Assembly: GCA_003222195.1 (NCBI GenBank)
Contig: QHVB01000039.1
Location: 1 to 38,980, forward strand
DNA: 38,980 nt
Reading direction: 5' to 3'
Origin: Gemmatimonadota bacterium
GTDB lineage: Bacteria > Gemmatimonadota > Gemmatimonadetes > Gemmatimonadales > GWC2-71-9
The position numbers were made by a program, and so were the translations under genes. Positions 1 to 8,505 of this stretch are shown here, in pieces (the stretch's first letter is position 1; each line of letters begins with the position of its first letter). Under the pieces are notes generated by a model that saw only the letters and a list, made by a program, of their open reading frames with translations, was not told where the DNA came from and searched no databases.

Positions 1-79
1 ATGCAAAAAGCGCGAGGCCATCCTCGCGCGTCAGCCGCTCGCCGCGTTCGACCTTGTCGGCGATAGGTCGGAGATTCAC
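1..79 (-). CDS. Radical SAM menaquinone-pathway enzyme, N-terminal fragment (MqnE/MqnC-like)
   Basis: Only the first 26 codons are inside the window. The GTG start (77-79) overlaps the fabF stop in a GTGA junction, so translation is probably coupled. The peptide reads MNLRPIADKVERGERLTRED followed by GLALFA. A short helix with a 'kv..GeRLt.edgl.Lf' pattern is typical of the N-terminus of the radical SAM enzymes of the futalosine route (aminofutalosine synthase MqnE, dehypoxanthinyl futalosine cyclase MqnC) and of the related CofG/CofH. The radical SAM CxxxCxxC motif would lie beyond the window edge and cannot be checked, and the fragment cannot separate MqnE from MqnC. If right, the host makes menaquinone by the futalosine pathway, which would supply the quinone for the complex I, NDH-2 and SDH encoded nearby. 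Confidence 0.5.
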   Translation of the reverse strand, partial: MNLRPIADKVERGERLTREDGLALFA

Positions 80-1314
80 GCCGCTCTCCGCACCGCCAGC
101 GTCACGTTGTGGCCCCCGAAGCCGAACGAGTTCGAGAGGGCGACGTCGACGCGCCGCTCCACCGCCTTGTTGGGTGCGGAGTCGAGATCGCACGCGGGGT
201 CGGCGGTGAACTGATTGATGGTCGGTGGAATGACGCCGTTCTGGATGGCGAGCGCGCAAATCCCGAGCTCCAGGGCGCCGGCGGCGCCGAGCAGGTGGCC
301 CGTCATCGATTTCGTCGAGCCGAAGATCAACTTGCGCGCGTGCTCGCCGAACACCGCCTTGACGGCCGCGGTCTCGGCGGCATCGCCGTGCGGGGTGGAG
401 GTGCCGTGCGCGTTGATGTAGTCGACCTCGTCCGGACGAATGCCGCCGGATTGCATCGCGAGCCGCATCGCCTCCTGCGCGCCGGAGCCGTCGGGGGCCG
501 GGGCGGTGATGTGGTAGGCGTCGGCGGTGGCACCGTAGCCGACGAGCTCGGCGACGATATGCGCACCGCGCGCCTTCGCGCGCTCCCACTCCTCGAGGAT
601 GACCACGGCCGCGCCGTCGCCCATCACGAAGCCGTCGCGGTCTTTGTCGAAGGGCCGGCTCGCGGTCTTCGGATCGTCGTTGCGCTCCGACAGGGCTTTC
701 ATGTTCGCGAAGCTGGCGAGCGCGAGCGGGGTGATCGCCGCTTCTGACCCGCCGGCGACCATCACGTCGGCCTTGTTCTCCCGGATCAAGTCGAACGCAT
801 CGCCCAACGCATGCCCGGAGGACGCGCATGCGGAGACGGTACAGTAGTTGGGTCCCTGGAAGCCGTAGCGCATCGACACGATGGCCGACGCGACGTTCGC
901 CATGAACATGGGGACGAAGAACGGCGATACCCGGCTCGGTCCCTTCTCGATGAAGGTCCGCATGTTCTCTTCGAAGGTCGCGATGCCGCCCGTACCGGTG
1001 CCGATGATGACACCGATGCGTTTGGGATCGAGCGGGCTTTTTTCCAGGCAGGAATCGCGGACGGCCTGCACCGCCGCGCCCATCGCGAACTGGGAGAACA
1101 GATCGTAGCGGCGGGCTTCCTTCTTATCGATGTACAGCAGGGGATCATACCCCTTCACTTCGCAGGCGAAATGCACCGGCAACTTTTCGGAATCAAACTT
1201 GGTGATCGGACCCGCCCCCGACTGTCCGGCGACGAGGGCGGCCCAGGTGCTGGCGACGTCGTTACCTACCGGCGTCACGAGCCCCAGGCCCGTGATCGCC
1301 ACACGGCGTGTCAC
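76..1314 (-). CDS. fabF: Beta-ketoacyl-ACP synthase II
   Basis: Condensing enzyme of type II fatty-acid elongation: it joins malonyl-ACP to acyl-ACP in the cytoplasm. The protein has 412 residues, normal for FabF. The catalytic triad is in place: Cys163 in TVSACASSG, His303 in NAHGTSTPHGD and His340 in STKSMTGHLLGAAGA, with Lys335 nearby. These numbers match the usual FabF numbering. The motif around the cysteine is VSACASSG rather than the more common TACATG form. The start is GTG (1312-1314) and shares one base with the acpP TAG stop, so FabF translation should follow that of ACP. Downstream it overlaps the radical SAM gene. The adjacent acpP, fabG, fabD and fabH make the function secure. 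Confidence 0.97.
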   Translation of the reverse strand: MTRRVAITGLGLVTPVGNDVASTWAALVAGQSGAGPITKFDSEKLPVHFACEVKGYDPLLYIDKKEARRYDLFSQFAMGAAVQAVRDSCLEKSPLDPKRIGVIIGTGTGGIATFEENMRTFIEKGPSRVSPFFVPMFMANVASAIVSMRYGFQGPNYCTVSACASSGHALGDAFDLIRENKADVMVAGGSEAAITPLALASFANMKALSERNDDPKTASRPFDKDRDGFVMGDGAAVVILEEWERAKARGAHIVAELVGYGATADAYHITAPAPDGSGAQEAMRLAMQSGGIRPDEVDYINAHGTSTPHGDAAETAAVKAVFGEHARKLIFGSTKSMTGHLLGAAGALELGICALAIQNGVIPPTINQFTADPACDLDSAPNKAVERRVDVALSNSFGFGGHNVTLAVRRAA

Positions 1315-1571
1315 TATTTGCCTTTCCCCATCTTGTCATGGAGATAGGACATCGCCGCCCCGACGGTGCGGAGCTTCTCCGCCTCTTCGTCCGGGATGTC
1401 GATGTCGAATTCCTTCTCGAACGCCATGACCAGCTCGACGGTATCGAGGCTGTCGGCGCCGAGATCTTCCATGAAACTCGCGTCGTTCGTGAGCTTATCG
1501 CGTTCGACACCGAGCTCCTCGACGATGATGTCTTTGACCTTCTCTTCGAGCTGCTTCATGTCCATTGCCAT
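1314..1571 (-). CDS. acpP: Acyl carrier protein
   Basis: Small acidic carrier of 85 residues that holds growing acyl chains on a 4'-phosphopantetheine arm. The attachment motif [15 protein letters not shown] is present with Ser41 as the modified residue, and the following helix II is rich in acidic residues as expected. The ATG at 1569-1571 is preceded by GAGGG about six bases upstream. In-frame ATGs at codons 3 and 5 are possible alternatives, and the family usually starts close to the last of these. It lies 28 bases after fabG and overlaps fabF by one base. That 28-base gap with its own ribosome binding site fits the need for much more ACP than enzyme. Confidence 0.97.
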   Translation of the reverse strand: MAMDMKQLEEKVKDIIVEELGVERDKLTNDASFMEDLGADSLDTVELVMAFEKEFDIDIPDEEAEKLRTVGAAMSYLHDKMGKGK

Positions 1572-1599
1572 GGGTAACCCTCAGCGAAGGTGGACCGGC

Positions 1600-2391
1600 T
1601 CACATCACCATCCCGCCGTCGACGACCAGGACCTGTCCCGTAATGTAGCTGGCCAAGTCGGAGGCGAGAAAGAGGACGGCGGAGGCGATGTCTGAGCCTT
1701 GTCCCAGCCGTCCCAGCGGAATGTTGTCCTGAAAGTACTTCTTGGCTTCCGGGGTAATGGCCCGCGTCAGCTCCGTCTCGATGTAGCCCGGTGCCACGGC
1801 GTTCACCAGTACGTTGCGCGAGGCTAACTCCTTCGCCACGGATTTGGTGAAGCCGATGACCCCCGCCTTGGACGCGGAATAGTTCGATTGTCCTTTGTTG
1901 CCGTTCAGCCCCACCACGCTCGTAATGTTGATGACCCGCCCCCAGCGCCGCTTGATCATGCCGCGCGCGGCGTATTTGGTCATCAGAAACGTGCCCTTCA
2001 GGTTCGTATCCACGACCGAGTCCCAATCCGCTTCGGTCATCAGGAACAGCAGGGTGTCCTTGGTGAAACCGGCGTTGTTCACGAGGACGTCGATCTGCCC
2101 GAAATCCTTCTCGACCGCCTTCGCGAATGCCTCCACCTGCGCCGCCACACCCACGTCGCACGCGTAGCCGCGCGTGCCCTCGCCGAAAGCGCTGGCTGTC
2201 TGCTCCGCTGCCGCGCCGTCGCGGGAGCACAGCGCGACCCTTGCCCCGGCGTCGATGAAGGCGCGGCAGATGTCGTGCCCGATGCCGCGGGTTCCCCCGG
2301 TGACGAGGGCGACTTTTCCGCTCAGATCGAGTTGCAGGCGATTCGCGCTCTGTACGCCCGGATCCAGCTCTGCGCGTCGAGCCATGGTCAC
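1600..2391 (-). CDS. fabG: 3-oxoacyl-ACP reductase
   Basis: NADPH-dependent reductase of the first reductive step in fatty-acid elongation, of the short-chain dehydrogenase family. Visible motifs are the cofactor loop TGGTRGIG (31-38), the NNAG motif (105-108), Asn130, and the catalytic Ser158, Tyr171 and Lys175 in YSASKAG. The product is 263 residues, slightly longer than the usual 245-250 because of about 20 residues before the first strand. The GTG start (2389-2391) overlaps the fabD stop as GTGA. An ATG two codons later (2383-2385) is an equally good start, and both leave the N-terminal extension in place. Its position between fabD and acpP is the classical fab order. Confidence 0.96.
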   Translation of the reverse strand: MTMARRAELDPGVQSANRLQLDLSGKVALVTGGTRGIGHDICRAFIDAGARVALCSRDGAAAEQTASAFGEGTRGYACDVGVAAQVEAFAKAVEKDFGQIDVLVNNAGFTKDTLLFLMTEADWDSVVDTNLKGTFLMTKYAARGMIKRRWGRVINITSVVGLNGNKGQSNYSASKAGVIGFTKSVAKELASRNVLVNAVAPGYIETELTRAITPEAKKYFQDNIPLGRLGQGSDIASAVLFLASDLASYITGQVLVVDGGMVM

Positions 2392-3326
2392 GCTGCTTCC
2401 ATGAATTTGGTCACCTCATCGGCCGTTCCCAGGCTGACCACGTTCGCTTCCGGTACGATTCGCTTCAGGAGGCCCCCGAGCACAGTCCCGGGACCGATCT
2501 CCACAAAGCGCGCGCCGTTACCGCCGATACGCGCCGCGTGCTGCATGCATTCTACCCAACGGACCGCGGCCGTGAGTTGGTCCGAGAGCAGCCGCCGCGC
2601 CCGAGCGGCGTCCTTCACCGCCTCCGCAGTGGCGTTGGCGATCACGGGAAACGTGGGTTCGGCGAATTCCGCGCGCTCGAGCGCGGCCTGGAGTTGGTTT
2701 TTGGCCGGGCCCATGAGCGGTGAGTGAAACGCGCCACTCACCTTAAGCGGAATCACGCGTTTGGCGCCGCGCTTTTTGCAGGCTTCGCCGGCGCGCGACA
2801 CCGCGTCCGGATCGCCGGAGATGACGGTTTGGTCGGGCGCGTTGATGTTCGCGGGGACGGCGACGCTCGCTTGCTGCGAGGCTTCTTCACAGGCGGCCTC
2901 GACGTCCTTGGTCGGGAGACCGAGGACCGCGGCCATCGTGCCCGGGCGCTCTTCGCCCGCCTTCTGCATCAGCTCGCCACGCCGCCGCACGAGCTTCGCC
3001 GCCTGCGGTGAGCCGAGCGCCGTCGCGGTGACGTAGGCGGAGTACTCGCCGAGAGAATGCCCGGCGGCGGCGACGGCGTTGTCGACCTTGTCGCGCACGA
3101 TGGCGAACACGGCGGCGCTGTGCGCGAGGATGGCCGGCTGCGCGTTCTGGGTCGCCGTCAGATCCTGTTCGGGTCCTTCGAACATGAGCTTGGACAGCGG
3201 CGCGGCGAGCGCCTCGTCGATCGCGTCGAACACCGCGCGCGCCGCCGGAAACCGTTCCGCCAGATCTTTTCCCATGCCGACTTTTTGGGCGCCCTGACCC
3301 GGGCAGAGCCAGATCGTGCTTACCAC
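2388..3326 (-). CDS. fabD: Malonyl-CoA:ACP transacylase
   Basis: Transfers malonyl groups from CoA to ACP to supply the chain-extension substrate. The protein has 312 residues, typical for FabD. It shows the oxyanion-region motif CPGQGAQ (8-14), the nucleophile Ser91 in GHSLGEYSA and the catalytic His201 in SGAFHSPLM, with QTVISG near residues 166-171. The likely start is GTG (3324-3326), which overlaps the end of fabH by 7 bases. The 3' end overlaps fabG by four bases. The tight overlaps argue that FabH, FabD and FabG are made in step. Confidence 0.96.
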   Translation of the reverse strand: MVSTIWLCPGQGAQKVGMGKDLAERFPAARAVFDAIDEALAAPLSKLMFEGPEQDLTATQNAQPAILAHSAAVFAIVRDKVDNAVAAAGHSLGEYSAYVTATALGSPQAAKLVRRRGELMQKAGEERPGTMAAVLGLPTKDVEAACEEASQQASVAVPANINAPDQTVISGDPDAVSRAGEACKKRGAKRVIPLKVSGAFHSPLMGPAKNQLQAALERAEFAEPTFPVIANATAEAVKDAARARRLLSDQLTAAVRWVECMQHAARIGGNGARFVEIGPGTVLGGLLKRIVPEANVVSLGTADEVTKFMEAA

Positions 3327-4306
3327 CGCACGACCATGCTACCCCAGGTGAAGCCGGCGCCGAACGCGCACAGCATCACGACCATGCCCGGCTTCAGCCG
3401 GCCGGTCTTGACGGCCTCGTCGAGCGCGATCGCGATGGACGCCGCGGACGTATTGCCGAAGCGGTCCACGTTCACGTAGACCTTGTCCATCGGCATGCCG
3501 GCGTGCTTCGCGGTGGCTTCGATGATGCGGATGTTGGCCTGGTGAGGAATGAGCAGATCGATGGCGCCGGCGTCGAGGCCGGCGCGCTGCAGCGCATGGT
3601 CGCAGGCGTCCGCCATCGAGAGCACGGCGGCCTTGAAGACTTCGCGCCCCGCCATCTTGATGTAATAGCTGTGGTCCTTGAGCAGCTCTTCACTCGGCGG
3701 GTGGGTCGCGCCGCCGCCGGGCCGGTAGAGCAGCTCGGCGAGGGTGCCGTCGGTTTTCAGATAGACGGAGAGGATGCCGCGGCCGTTCGTGCTCCTGCGC
3801 ACGATCGTCGCGCCCGCCCCATCGCCGAACAGCACCGCGGTCGTGCGGTCGCTCCAATCCATGATGCTGGTGAGCTTCTCCGCCGCGATCACAAGGACGT
3901 GCGTCGCCTGCTCGGCCGCGATGATACCTTCGGCGGTGCTGAGTGCGTAAACGAATCCGGAGCAGGCGGCGCCGACATCGAACGCCGCGGCGTTCTTGGC
4001 GCCGAGGATGGCTTGGAGATCGCAGGCCTGCGAGGGGAGCAGCCGGTCGGGCGACGCCGTGGCGTAGATGATCGCGTCGATATCGAGCGGCGTGAGGCCG
4101 GTTTCTGCGAGCACCTGGAGCGCCGCGGCCTTCCCCATGCAGGCGTTCGTCTCGTCCTTGCTGGAGACCCGCCGCTCGCGGATCCCGGTGCGCTCCCGAA
4201 TCCACTGATCTGAGGTGTCCAGGATTTTCGAGAACTCGTCGTTCGTCATCACGCGCGGCGGCGCGTAGCTGCCGGTGCCCCACAGTTCCGCAAAGGGTCG
4301 TTTCAC
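3320..4306 (-). CDS. fabH: Beta-ketoacyl-ACP synthase III
   Basis: Starts fatty-acid synthesis by condensing acetyl-CoA or a branched acyl-CoA with malonyl-ACP. With the GTG at 4304-4306 the protein has 328 residues, the normal FabH size. The Cys-His-Asn triad is Cys115 in DVGAACSGFVYALS, His255 in IPHQANIR and Asn285 in DRFGNTSAAS. The frame stays open far upstream of this start, but the upstream part is arginine-rich out-of-frame sequence lying over plsX. The chosen GTG overlaps the plsX TGA as GTGA and immediately precedes the conserved FabH N-terminus. The neighbouring plsX supports coordinated supply of acyl groups to phospholipids. Confidence 0.96.
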   Translation of the reverse strand: MKRPFAELWGTGSYAPPRVMTNDEFSKILDTSDQWIRERTGIRERRVSSKDETNACMGKAAALQVLAETGLTPLDIDAIIYATASPDRLLPSQACDLQAILGAKNAAAFDVGAACSGFVYALSTAEGIIAAEQATHVLVIAAEKLTSIMDWSDRTTAVLFGDGAGATIVRRSTNGRGILSVYLKTDGTLAELLYRPGGGATHPPSEELLKDHSYYIKMAGREVFKAAVLSMADACDHALQRAGLDAGAIDLLIPHQANIRIIEATAKHAGMPMDKVYVNVDRFGNTSAASIAIALDEAVKTGRLKPGMVVMLCAFGAGFTWGSMVVRW

Positions 4307-5316
4307 GCGGGGATCTTCCCGTCGTGCGCGAATTCGGCGGCGATGTCGTCGGACAGGTGGCTGCGCACGGCTTGAACCGCGACGCGAATCGCGTTCTTGA
4401 TCGCCTCGGCGGGCGAGGCGCCGTGACAGATGATCACGACGCCCTGGACGCCGAGCAGCGGAGCCCCCCCGTAGGTCGCGTAATCGAGCACCTTCAGGAC
4501 ATTGGCCATTTCGGGGCGTTGCAGCACGTCCGGCGCCTCGCGCTTGATCAGCGACACGAACACGCGGCCGGCGGACTCGTAGAACTTGAGCACGACATTG
4601 CCGACGAAGCCGTCGCACGTCACGACATCGAGCCGCTGCCCGCGGGCTTCGCCGACGGGAATGTCGCGGCCCTCGATGTTGCCGATATAGTTGATGCCGG
4701 GGGTTTGCTTGAGGAGCTGATGTGCCTCTTTGACGACCGCGTTGCCCTTCTCGTCTTCCTCTCCGATGTTGAGCAGACCGACGGTGGGATTGGGTCGGCC
4801 CAGGACATCGCGCGCATACACCGATCCGAGGTGGGCAAAGCCGACGAGCTCGCGGGCATCGCAATCGATGCTGGCGCCGCCGTCGACGACGAGCACCGGC
4901 TGGCCGGCGCTGGGAAACAGCGCCCCGATCGCCGCCCGCTGCACGCCGGGATGGAGCCGGAGCAGCAGGGTGCTCGCGGCCATGACGGCGCCGGTGTTGC
5001 CCGCCGAGATGAACGCGTCCGACTTCTCTTTTTGCTGTAAACCGAGACCGACGGCGATCGAGGAGCGCGGTTTGCCGCGGATCGCCGCGAGCGGCTTGTC
5101 GCCCATCCCCACCACGTCCGGGGCATCCACTATCTCGATGCGGGAGCGGTCGATATCCCCGCCGGCGCGACTGAGTGCGGCTTCGATCTCCGCCTTCCGG
5201 CCCACGAGCTGCAGCTGAAACTCCGGCGGCAGCTCCTTGAGCGCCTCCGCGGCGCCCTCCACTTCGACCTGGGGGGCCTTATCACTGCCCATCGCGTCCA
5301 ACGCGATGCGGATCAT
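4303..5316 (-). CDS. plsX: Phosphate acyltransferase
   Basis: Makes acyl-phosphate from acyl-ACP, the acyl donor for glycerol-3-phosphate acylation by PlsY at the membrane. The protein has 337 residues from the ATG at 5314-5316, beginning [15 protein letters not shown], the hallmark PlsX N-terminus. Other conserved segments are SAGNTGAVMA, VDGGA and CDGFVGNVVLKFYE. An 18-codon upstream extension is open but lies inside rpmF and is rejected. The start shares its A with the rpmF stop (TGATG). plsX next to rpmF and fabH is a very widespread arrangement. Confidence 0.96.
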   Translation of the reverse strand: MIRIALDAMGSDKAPQVEVEGAAEALKELPPEFQLQLVGRKAEIEAALSRAGGDIDRSRIEIVDAPDVVGMGDKPLAAIRGKPRSSIAVGLGLQQKEKSDAFISAGNTGAVMAASTLLLRLHPGVQRAAIGALFPSAGQPVLVVDGGASIDCDARELVGFAHLGSVYARDVLGRPNPTVGLLNIGEEDEKGNAVVKEAHQLLKQTPGINYIGNIEGRDIPVGEARGQRLDVVTCDGFVGNVVLKFYESAGRVFVSLIKREAPDVLQRPEMANVLKVLDYATYGGAPLLGVQGVVIICHGASPAEAIKNAIRVAVQAVRSHLSDDIAAEFAHDGKIPA

Positions 5317-5495
5317 CAGTCCTCGACGGTCACTCGCTGTTCGCCATTGTAATACCCGCACGTCGGGCAAACGCGGTGGGGCTGTTTCATATCCCCGCAG
5401 CGCGGGCAGGGCTGCAGCGTGGGGCGCACCGCCTTGTAGTGGGTGCGGCGCGCGCGCTTCTTGCGCTTCGAGGTTCTGCGCTTGGGTACGGCCAT
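5316..5495 (-). CDS. rpmF: Large ribosomal subunit protein bL32
   Basis: A 59-residue basic ribosomal protein beginning [20 protein letters not shown], the standard bL32 start. It carries a zinc-ribbon pair, CPRCG (30-34) and CPTCG (43-47), so it is the cysteine-containing, zinc-binding form. It sits 16 bases after yceD and overlaps plsX by one base. The yceD-rpmF-plsX-fabH order is conserved across many bacteria and links ribosome and membrane synthesis. Confidence 0.96.
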   Translation of the reverse strand: MAVPKRRTSKRKKRARRTHYKAVRPTLQPCPRCGDMKQPHRVCPTCGYYNGEQRVTVED

Positions 5496-5511
5496 TCCGA
5501 TCGTCCTTAGG

Positions 5512-6024
5512 TTAAGAGCGGAGCTTGTCCTTGAGTGCCTTCAACGGCTGCCAGCGGGCTTCGGTAGCGGGCTCACAGTCACACGGGCCGGCGTTCAGGT
5601 CCTTGCCGCACTGGGGGCACAGCCCCTTACAGTCATCCCGGCACAACACGAACCGCGGCGCCGCCAGCAACAGCTCCTCGCGGACCGCCGGCGTAACATC
5701 GATTTCGGTCGCGTCCGGCGCCACCGCATAAGAGTCGGGATCATCGAGGGCGTCCGGATCGTGCGTAAACAGCGCCCCGATTTCGAGCTGCAGCGGCGTC
5801 CCGAGCGGCGTGAGGCACCGCCGGCATTCGCCCTCCACCACGGTCCGGGCGGCCCCCTGCCAGTAGAACCGGCCCTCCCCGATGGACTGCAAACGGCCCG
5901 TAACCGACACGGGGTCCCGCAGGCTGATATCCACGCCCTCCAGCGCCGGATCGTCCTGCTTTAGCTCGCCCTGGGTTTCCACGGCCCCACCCCGGGCCAA
6001 CTCCCGCAGATCGACTCGCAACAT
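5512..6024 (-). CDS. yceD: YceD family (DUF177) protein
   Basis: A 170-residue member of the YceD/DUF177 family, typically encoded just upstream of rpmF. The family has been linked to large ribosomal subunit (23S rRNA) maturation, but no catalytic site is known. The sequence shows the conserved ECRRCLTPL segment (Cys67, Cys70) and a C-terminal [13 protein letters not shown] cluster (Cys128, 132, 136, 139), suggesting bound metal. The ATG at 6022-6024 has no Shine-Dalgarno sequence. A strong promoter ends only 8 bases upstream, so this gene probably starts a leaderless transcript for the whole lipid cluster. Confidence 0.9.
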   Translation of the reverse strand: MLRVDLRELARGGAVETQGELKQDDPALEGVDISLRDPVSVTGRLQSIGEGRFYWQGAARTVVEGECRRCLTPLGTPLQLEIGALFTHDPDALDDPDSYAVAPDATEIDVTPAVREELLLAAPRFVLCRDDCKGLCPQCGKDLNAGPCDCEPATEARWQPLKALKDKLRS

Positions 6025-6032
6025 GGTGAGCG

Positions 6033-6061
6033 AAGCTAAACCCTTGTGGCACTTGCGTCAA
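6033..6061 (-). promoter_or_regulatory. Sigma-70-type promoter of the yceD-rpmF-plsX-fab operon
   Basis: On the minus strand TTGACG (6056-6061) is followed by a 17-base spacer and TAGCTT (6033-6038). The -35 matches consensus at 5 of 6 positions and the spacing is ideal. The -10 ends 8 bases before the yceD ATG, so transcription would start within a base or two of the start codon. The same TAGCTT -10 occurs in the promoter upstream of nuoA. Confidence 0.65.
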
Positions 6062-6066
6062 CGGCG

Positions 6067-6477
6067 TCAGCGCTTGCCGCGCGATGGAAAGAAAAACGCC
6101 ACTTCGCGAGCGGCGTTTTCCGGCGAATCGGACGCGTGAATCGCGTTGCGTTCCTTTGACTGGGCGTAAAGGCGCCGGATCGTCCCGACCTCGGCCTGGG
6201 CTGGGTCGGTGGCCCCGATGACCTTCCGCAGGTGGCCGACCGCCTCGTCACGCTCGAGCACCAGGGCTAGTGCCGGTCCGGACGTCATGAACGAGACGAG
6301 GGGCCGGAAGAACGGGCGCTCGCGATGGACTTCGTAGAACGCCTCCGCGCGGTCCTCCGTCAGACGTACCATCTGCGCCTCGCGAATATGAAATCCCTCG
6401 GCTTCGAGGTGAGCGATGATCTTCCCGGTATGGCGTGCTGCGACGGCGTCGGGTTTGATGATAGCTAGCGTGAGCAT
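6067..6477 (-). CDS. ndk: Nucleoside diphosphate kinase
   Basis: Balances nucleoside triphosphate pools by transferring the gamma phosphate of ATP to NDPs through a phosphohistidine. At 136 residues it is of normal size. The active-site His114 lies in RNAIHASDSPENAAREVAFFF, and the N-terminal LAIIKPDAV contains the conserved lysine that contacts the phosphates. It begins 10 bases after the sucD stop. The pairing with succinyl-CoA ligase is sensible, since the ligase makes a nucleoside triphosphate that Ndk can redistribute. Confidence 0.97.
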   Translation of the reverse strand: MLTLAIIKPDAVAARHTGKIIAHLEAEGFHIREAQMVRLTEDRAEAFYEVHRERPFFRPLVSFMTSGPALALVLERDEAVGHLRKVIGATDPAQAEVGTIRRLYAQSKERNAIHASDSPENAAREVAFFFPSRGKR

Positions 6478-6481
6478 GGAC

Positions 6482-6501
6482 TGCGCCTTAATGCGCCTTA
6501 A
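6482..6501. repeat. Tandem duplication of a 10-mer at the sucD/ndk junction
   Basis: TGCGCCTTAA occurs twice in direct succession (6482-6491 and 6492-6501). On the coding strand the upstream copy carries the last residues of SucD. The two copies together create the TAA stop and the AAGG that serves ndk as a ribosome binding site. Confidence 0.85.
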
Positions 6502-7366
6502 TGCGCTCTTGTAGTAGCGGTACGACGTCGGCCGGACGCTTCATGACGCTGATGCCTGCCTTCTGGAGCGCCGCCATTTTCTCCGCGGCCGTTCCCGATG
6601 AGCCCGAAATGATGGCTCCCGCATGCCCCATGCGGCGGCCGGGTGGCGCGGTTTGGCCGGCGATGAATCCGACCACGGGCTTTTTCATCTCGCCCTTCAC
6701 GAACTCCGCCGCTTGCTGCTCGTCTGTGCCACCGATCTCGCCGATCATCACGACCGCGGCGGTCTCTGGGTCGGCTTCGAACGCCGCGAGACAATGAATG
6801 AAGTTGGTCCCGATGAGGGGATCTCCACCGATCCCGACGCAGGTCGATTGGCCAAATCCGTTGGTAGAGAGCTGGTGGATGATTTCGTAGGTCAGCGTGC
6901 CGCTCCGGGACACGACGCCGATCTTGCCCGGCTTGCAGATGTTGCCCGGGATGATTCCGACCTTGCTCTTGCTGGGAGAGATGAGTCCAGGGCAATTCGG
7001 GCCGATGAGCCGCGCGCCGCGTTCGTGGACGTACGGCAAGGCGCGCGTCATGTCGAGCACGGGAATGCCTTCGGTGATGCAGACGATCAACTCGATGCCC
7101 GAATCGGCCGCCTCGAAGATCGCCGATGCGGCGACTGCGGCCGGGACGTAGATGACCGCGGTGTTCGCCTGCGTCTGATGCACCGCCTCGGCTACCGTGT
7201 TGAACACCGGCACGGCGTCTTCGAAACGCTGTCCGCCCTTCCCCGGCGTGACCCCGGCCGCGACCTTGGTGCCGTAGGCCATCATCTGCTTCGCATGGAA
7301 GGACCCGTCACGACCGGTGATTCCCTGCACCAGCAGGCGCGTGGCTTGATCGATGAAGATGCTCAC
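6488..7366 (-). CDS. sucD: Succinyl-CoA ligase (ADP-forming) alpha subunit
   Basis: TCA-cycle enzyme subunit that binds CoA and carries the phosphohistidine. It converts succinyl-CoA plus NDP and phosphate to succinate, CoA and NTP. The 292-residue protein has the CoA-binding [10 protein letters not shown] (15-24), the [11 protein letters not shown] loop (151-161) and the active-site His248 in [12 protein letters not shown]. The GTG start (7364-7366) overlaps the sucC TGA as GTGA. The C-terminus ends inside a duplicated 10-mer just before ndk. Confidence 0.97.
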   Translation of the reverse strand: MSIFIDQATRLLVQGITGRDGSFHAKQMMAYGTKVAAGVTPGKGGQRFEDAVPVFNTVAEAVHQTQANTAVIYVPAAVAASAIFEAADSGIELIVCITEGIPVLDMTRALPYVHERGARLIGPNCPGLISPSKSKVGIIPGNICKPGKIGVVSRSGTLTYEIIHQLSTNGFGQSTCVGIGGDPLIGTNFIHCLAAFEADPETAAVVMIGEIGGTDEQQAAEFVKGEMKKPVVGFIAGQTAPPGRRMGHAGAIISGSSGTAAEKMAALQKAGISVMKRPADVVPLLQERIKAH

Positions 7367-8505
7367 GCGGCCTTCCCTGTGGCCTTAGCCACCGCCTGCT
7401 TGACCGCGTCGTCCATGTCGGTCAGTGCGGAGAACCCAGCCTTCTTCAGGATCTCGACTGCGATCTCTTCGTTCGTCCCGATGAGCCGAATGACCATGGG
7501 TACTTTGAGCGGGAATTCACGTGTTGCCTGAACGATGCCGTTGGCGACGTCGTCGGCGCGGGTGATCCCGGCGAACACGTTGAAGAGGATCGCTTTCACG
7601 TTGGGATCCGACGTGATGATGCGGAGTGCCGCCACGACCTTCTGTGGACTGGAGCTGCCGCCGATGTCCAGGAAGTTCGCGGGCTCCCCCCCGTAGTATT
7701 TGACGAGATCCATCGTCGCCATCGCCAGTCCGGCGCCGTTCACGCAACAACCGACGTTGCCCTCGAGCTTGATGAACGTGAGCCCGGCGTTGCGCGCCGC
7801 CACTTCCTCCGGCGCCTCGGCGGACACGTCGCGCCGCGCCGCGATATCGGGGCGGCGCTCGAGCTCGTTGTCGTCGATTGCGATCTTGGCGTCGAGCGCC
7901 TGCACGGTGCCGTCGGGCGTCGTCACGAGCGGGTTGATCTCGGCGAGCGATGCGCCGACGGCGTACACGGCGCTGTAGAGCTTCTGCATGATGTCCGCGG
8001 CGGCGCGCGCCTGTTTCACGTCATTGTAGAGCTTGAACCCGAGCGTCAGGGCCTGGTGCGGAAGCAGTCCGTAGCGCGGATCGATCGCGAGCCGGTGAAT
8101 CTTGTCCGGCGTCTTGGCGGCGACTTCCTCGATATCGATGCCGCCTGCGGGGCTCACCATGAGGACCGGGCGCTGCGATGCGCGGTCCACGATGATGCCG
8201 ACGTAGCTCTCGGAGGCAATCTCGGCGGCGGGCGCTATGAGTACTTTCTGGACCGTAAGTCCCTTGATCGTCATGCCCAGAATGGCGGACGCCGCCGCCT
8301 TGGCGGCGTCGGCGCCGTCCGCCAGCTTCACGCCGCCGGCTTTCCCGCGTCCGCCCGCGTGCACCTGCGCTTTGACGACGACCTTGCCCCCCAGGCGCTC
8401 CGCGATGGCACGCGCCTCCGCCGGTGTCGTCGCGACCTCGCCCGGCGGCACCGGGATCCCATGACGGCGCAGAATGTCCCGCGCTTGATACTCGTGCAGA
8501 TTCAC
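7363..8505 (-). CDS. sucC: Succinyl-CoA ligase beta subunit
   Basis: Nucleotide-binding, ATP-grasp subunit of succinyl-CoA ligase. The 380-residue protein begins [20 protein letters not shown], the standard SucC start, and has [16 protein letters not shown] in the ATP-grasp region. The conserved [27 protein letters not shown] region and the [11 protein letters not shown] loop that faces the partner's histidine follow. The start is GTG (8503-8505), in a GTGA overlap with the carbamate kinase stop. It is translationally linked to sucD. Confidence 0.97.
   Translation of the reverse strand: MNLHEYQARDILRRHGIPVPPGEVATTPAEARAIAERLGGKVVVKAQVHAGGRGKAGGVKLADGADAAKAAASAILGMTIKGLTVQKVLIAPAAEIASESYVGIIVDRASQRPVLMVSPAGGIDIEEVAAKTPDKIHRLAIDPRYGLLPHQALTLGFKLYNDVKQARAAADIMQKLYSAVYAVGASLAEINPLVTTPDGTVQALDAKIAIDDNELERRPDIAARRDVSAEAPEEVAARNAGLTFIKLEGNVGCCVNGAGLAMATMDLVKYYGGEPANFLDIGGSSSPQKVVAALRIITSDPNVKAILFNVFAGITRADDVANGIVQATREFPLKVPMVIRLIGTNEEIAVEILKKAGFSALTDMDDAVKQAVAKATGKAA

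Noticed and set aside
3320-4864. N-terminal extensions of FabH, PlsX, ArcC, NuoM, NuoG and NuoE
   Set aside because: Each is an Arg-rich shadow of the upstream gene. The family start coincides with an overlap of stop and start codons or lies 11 bases after the upstream stop.
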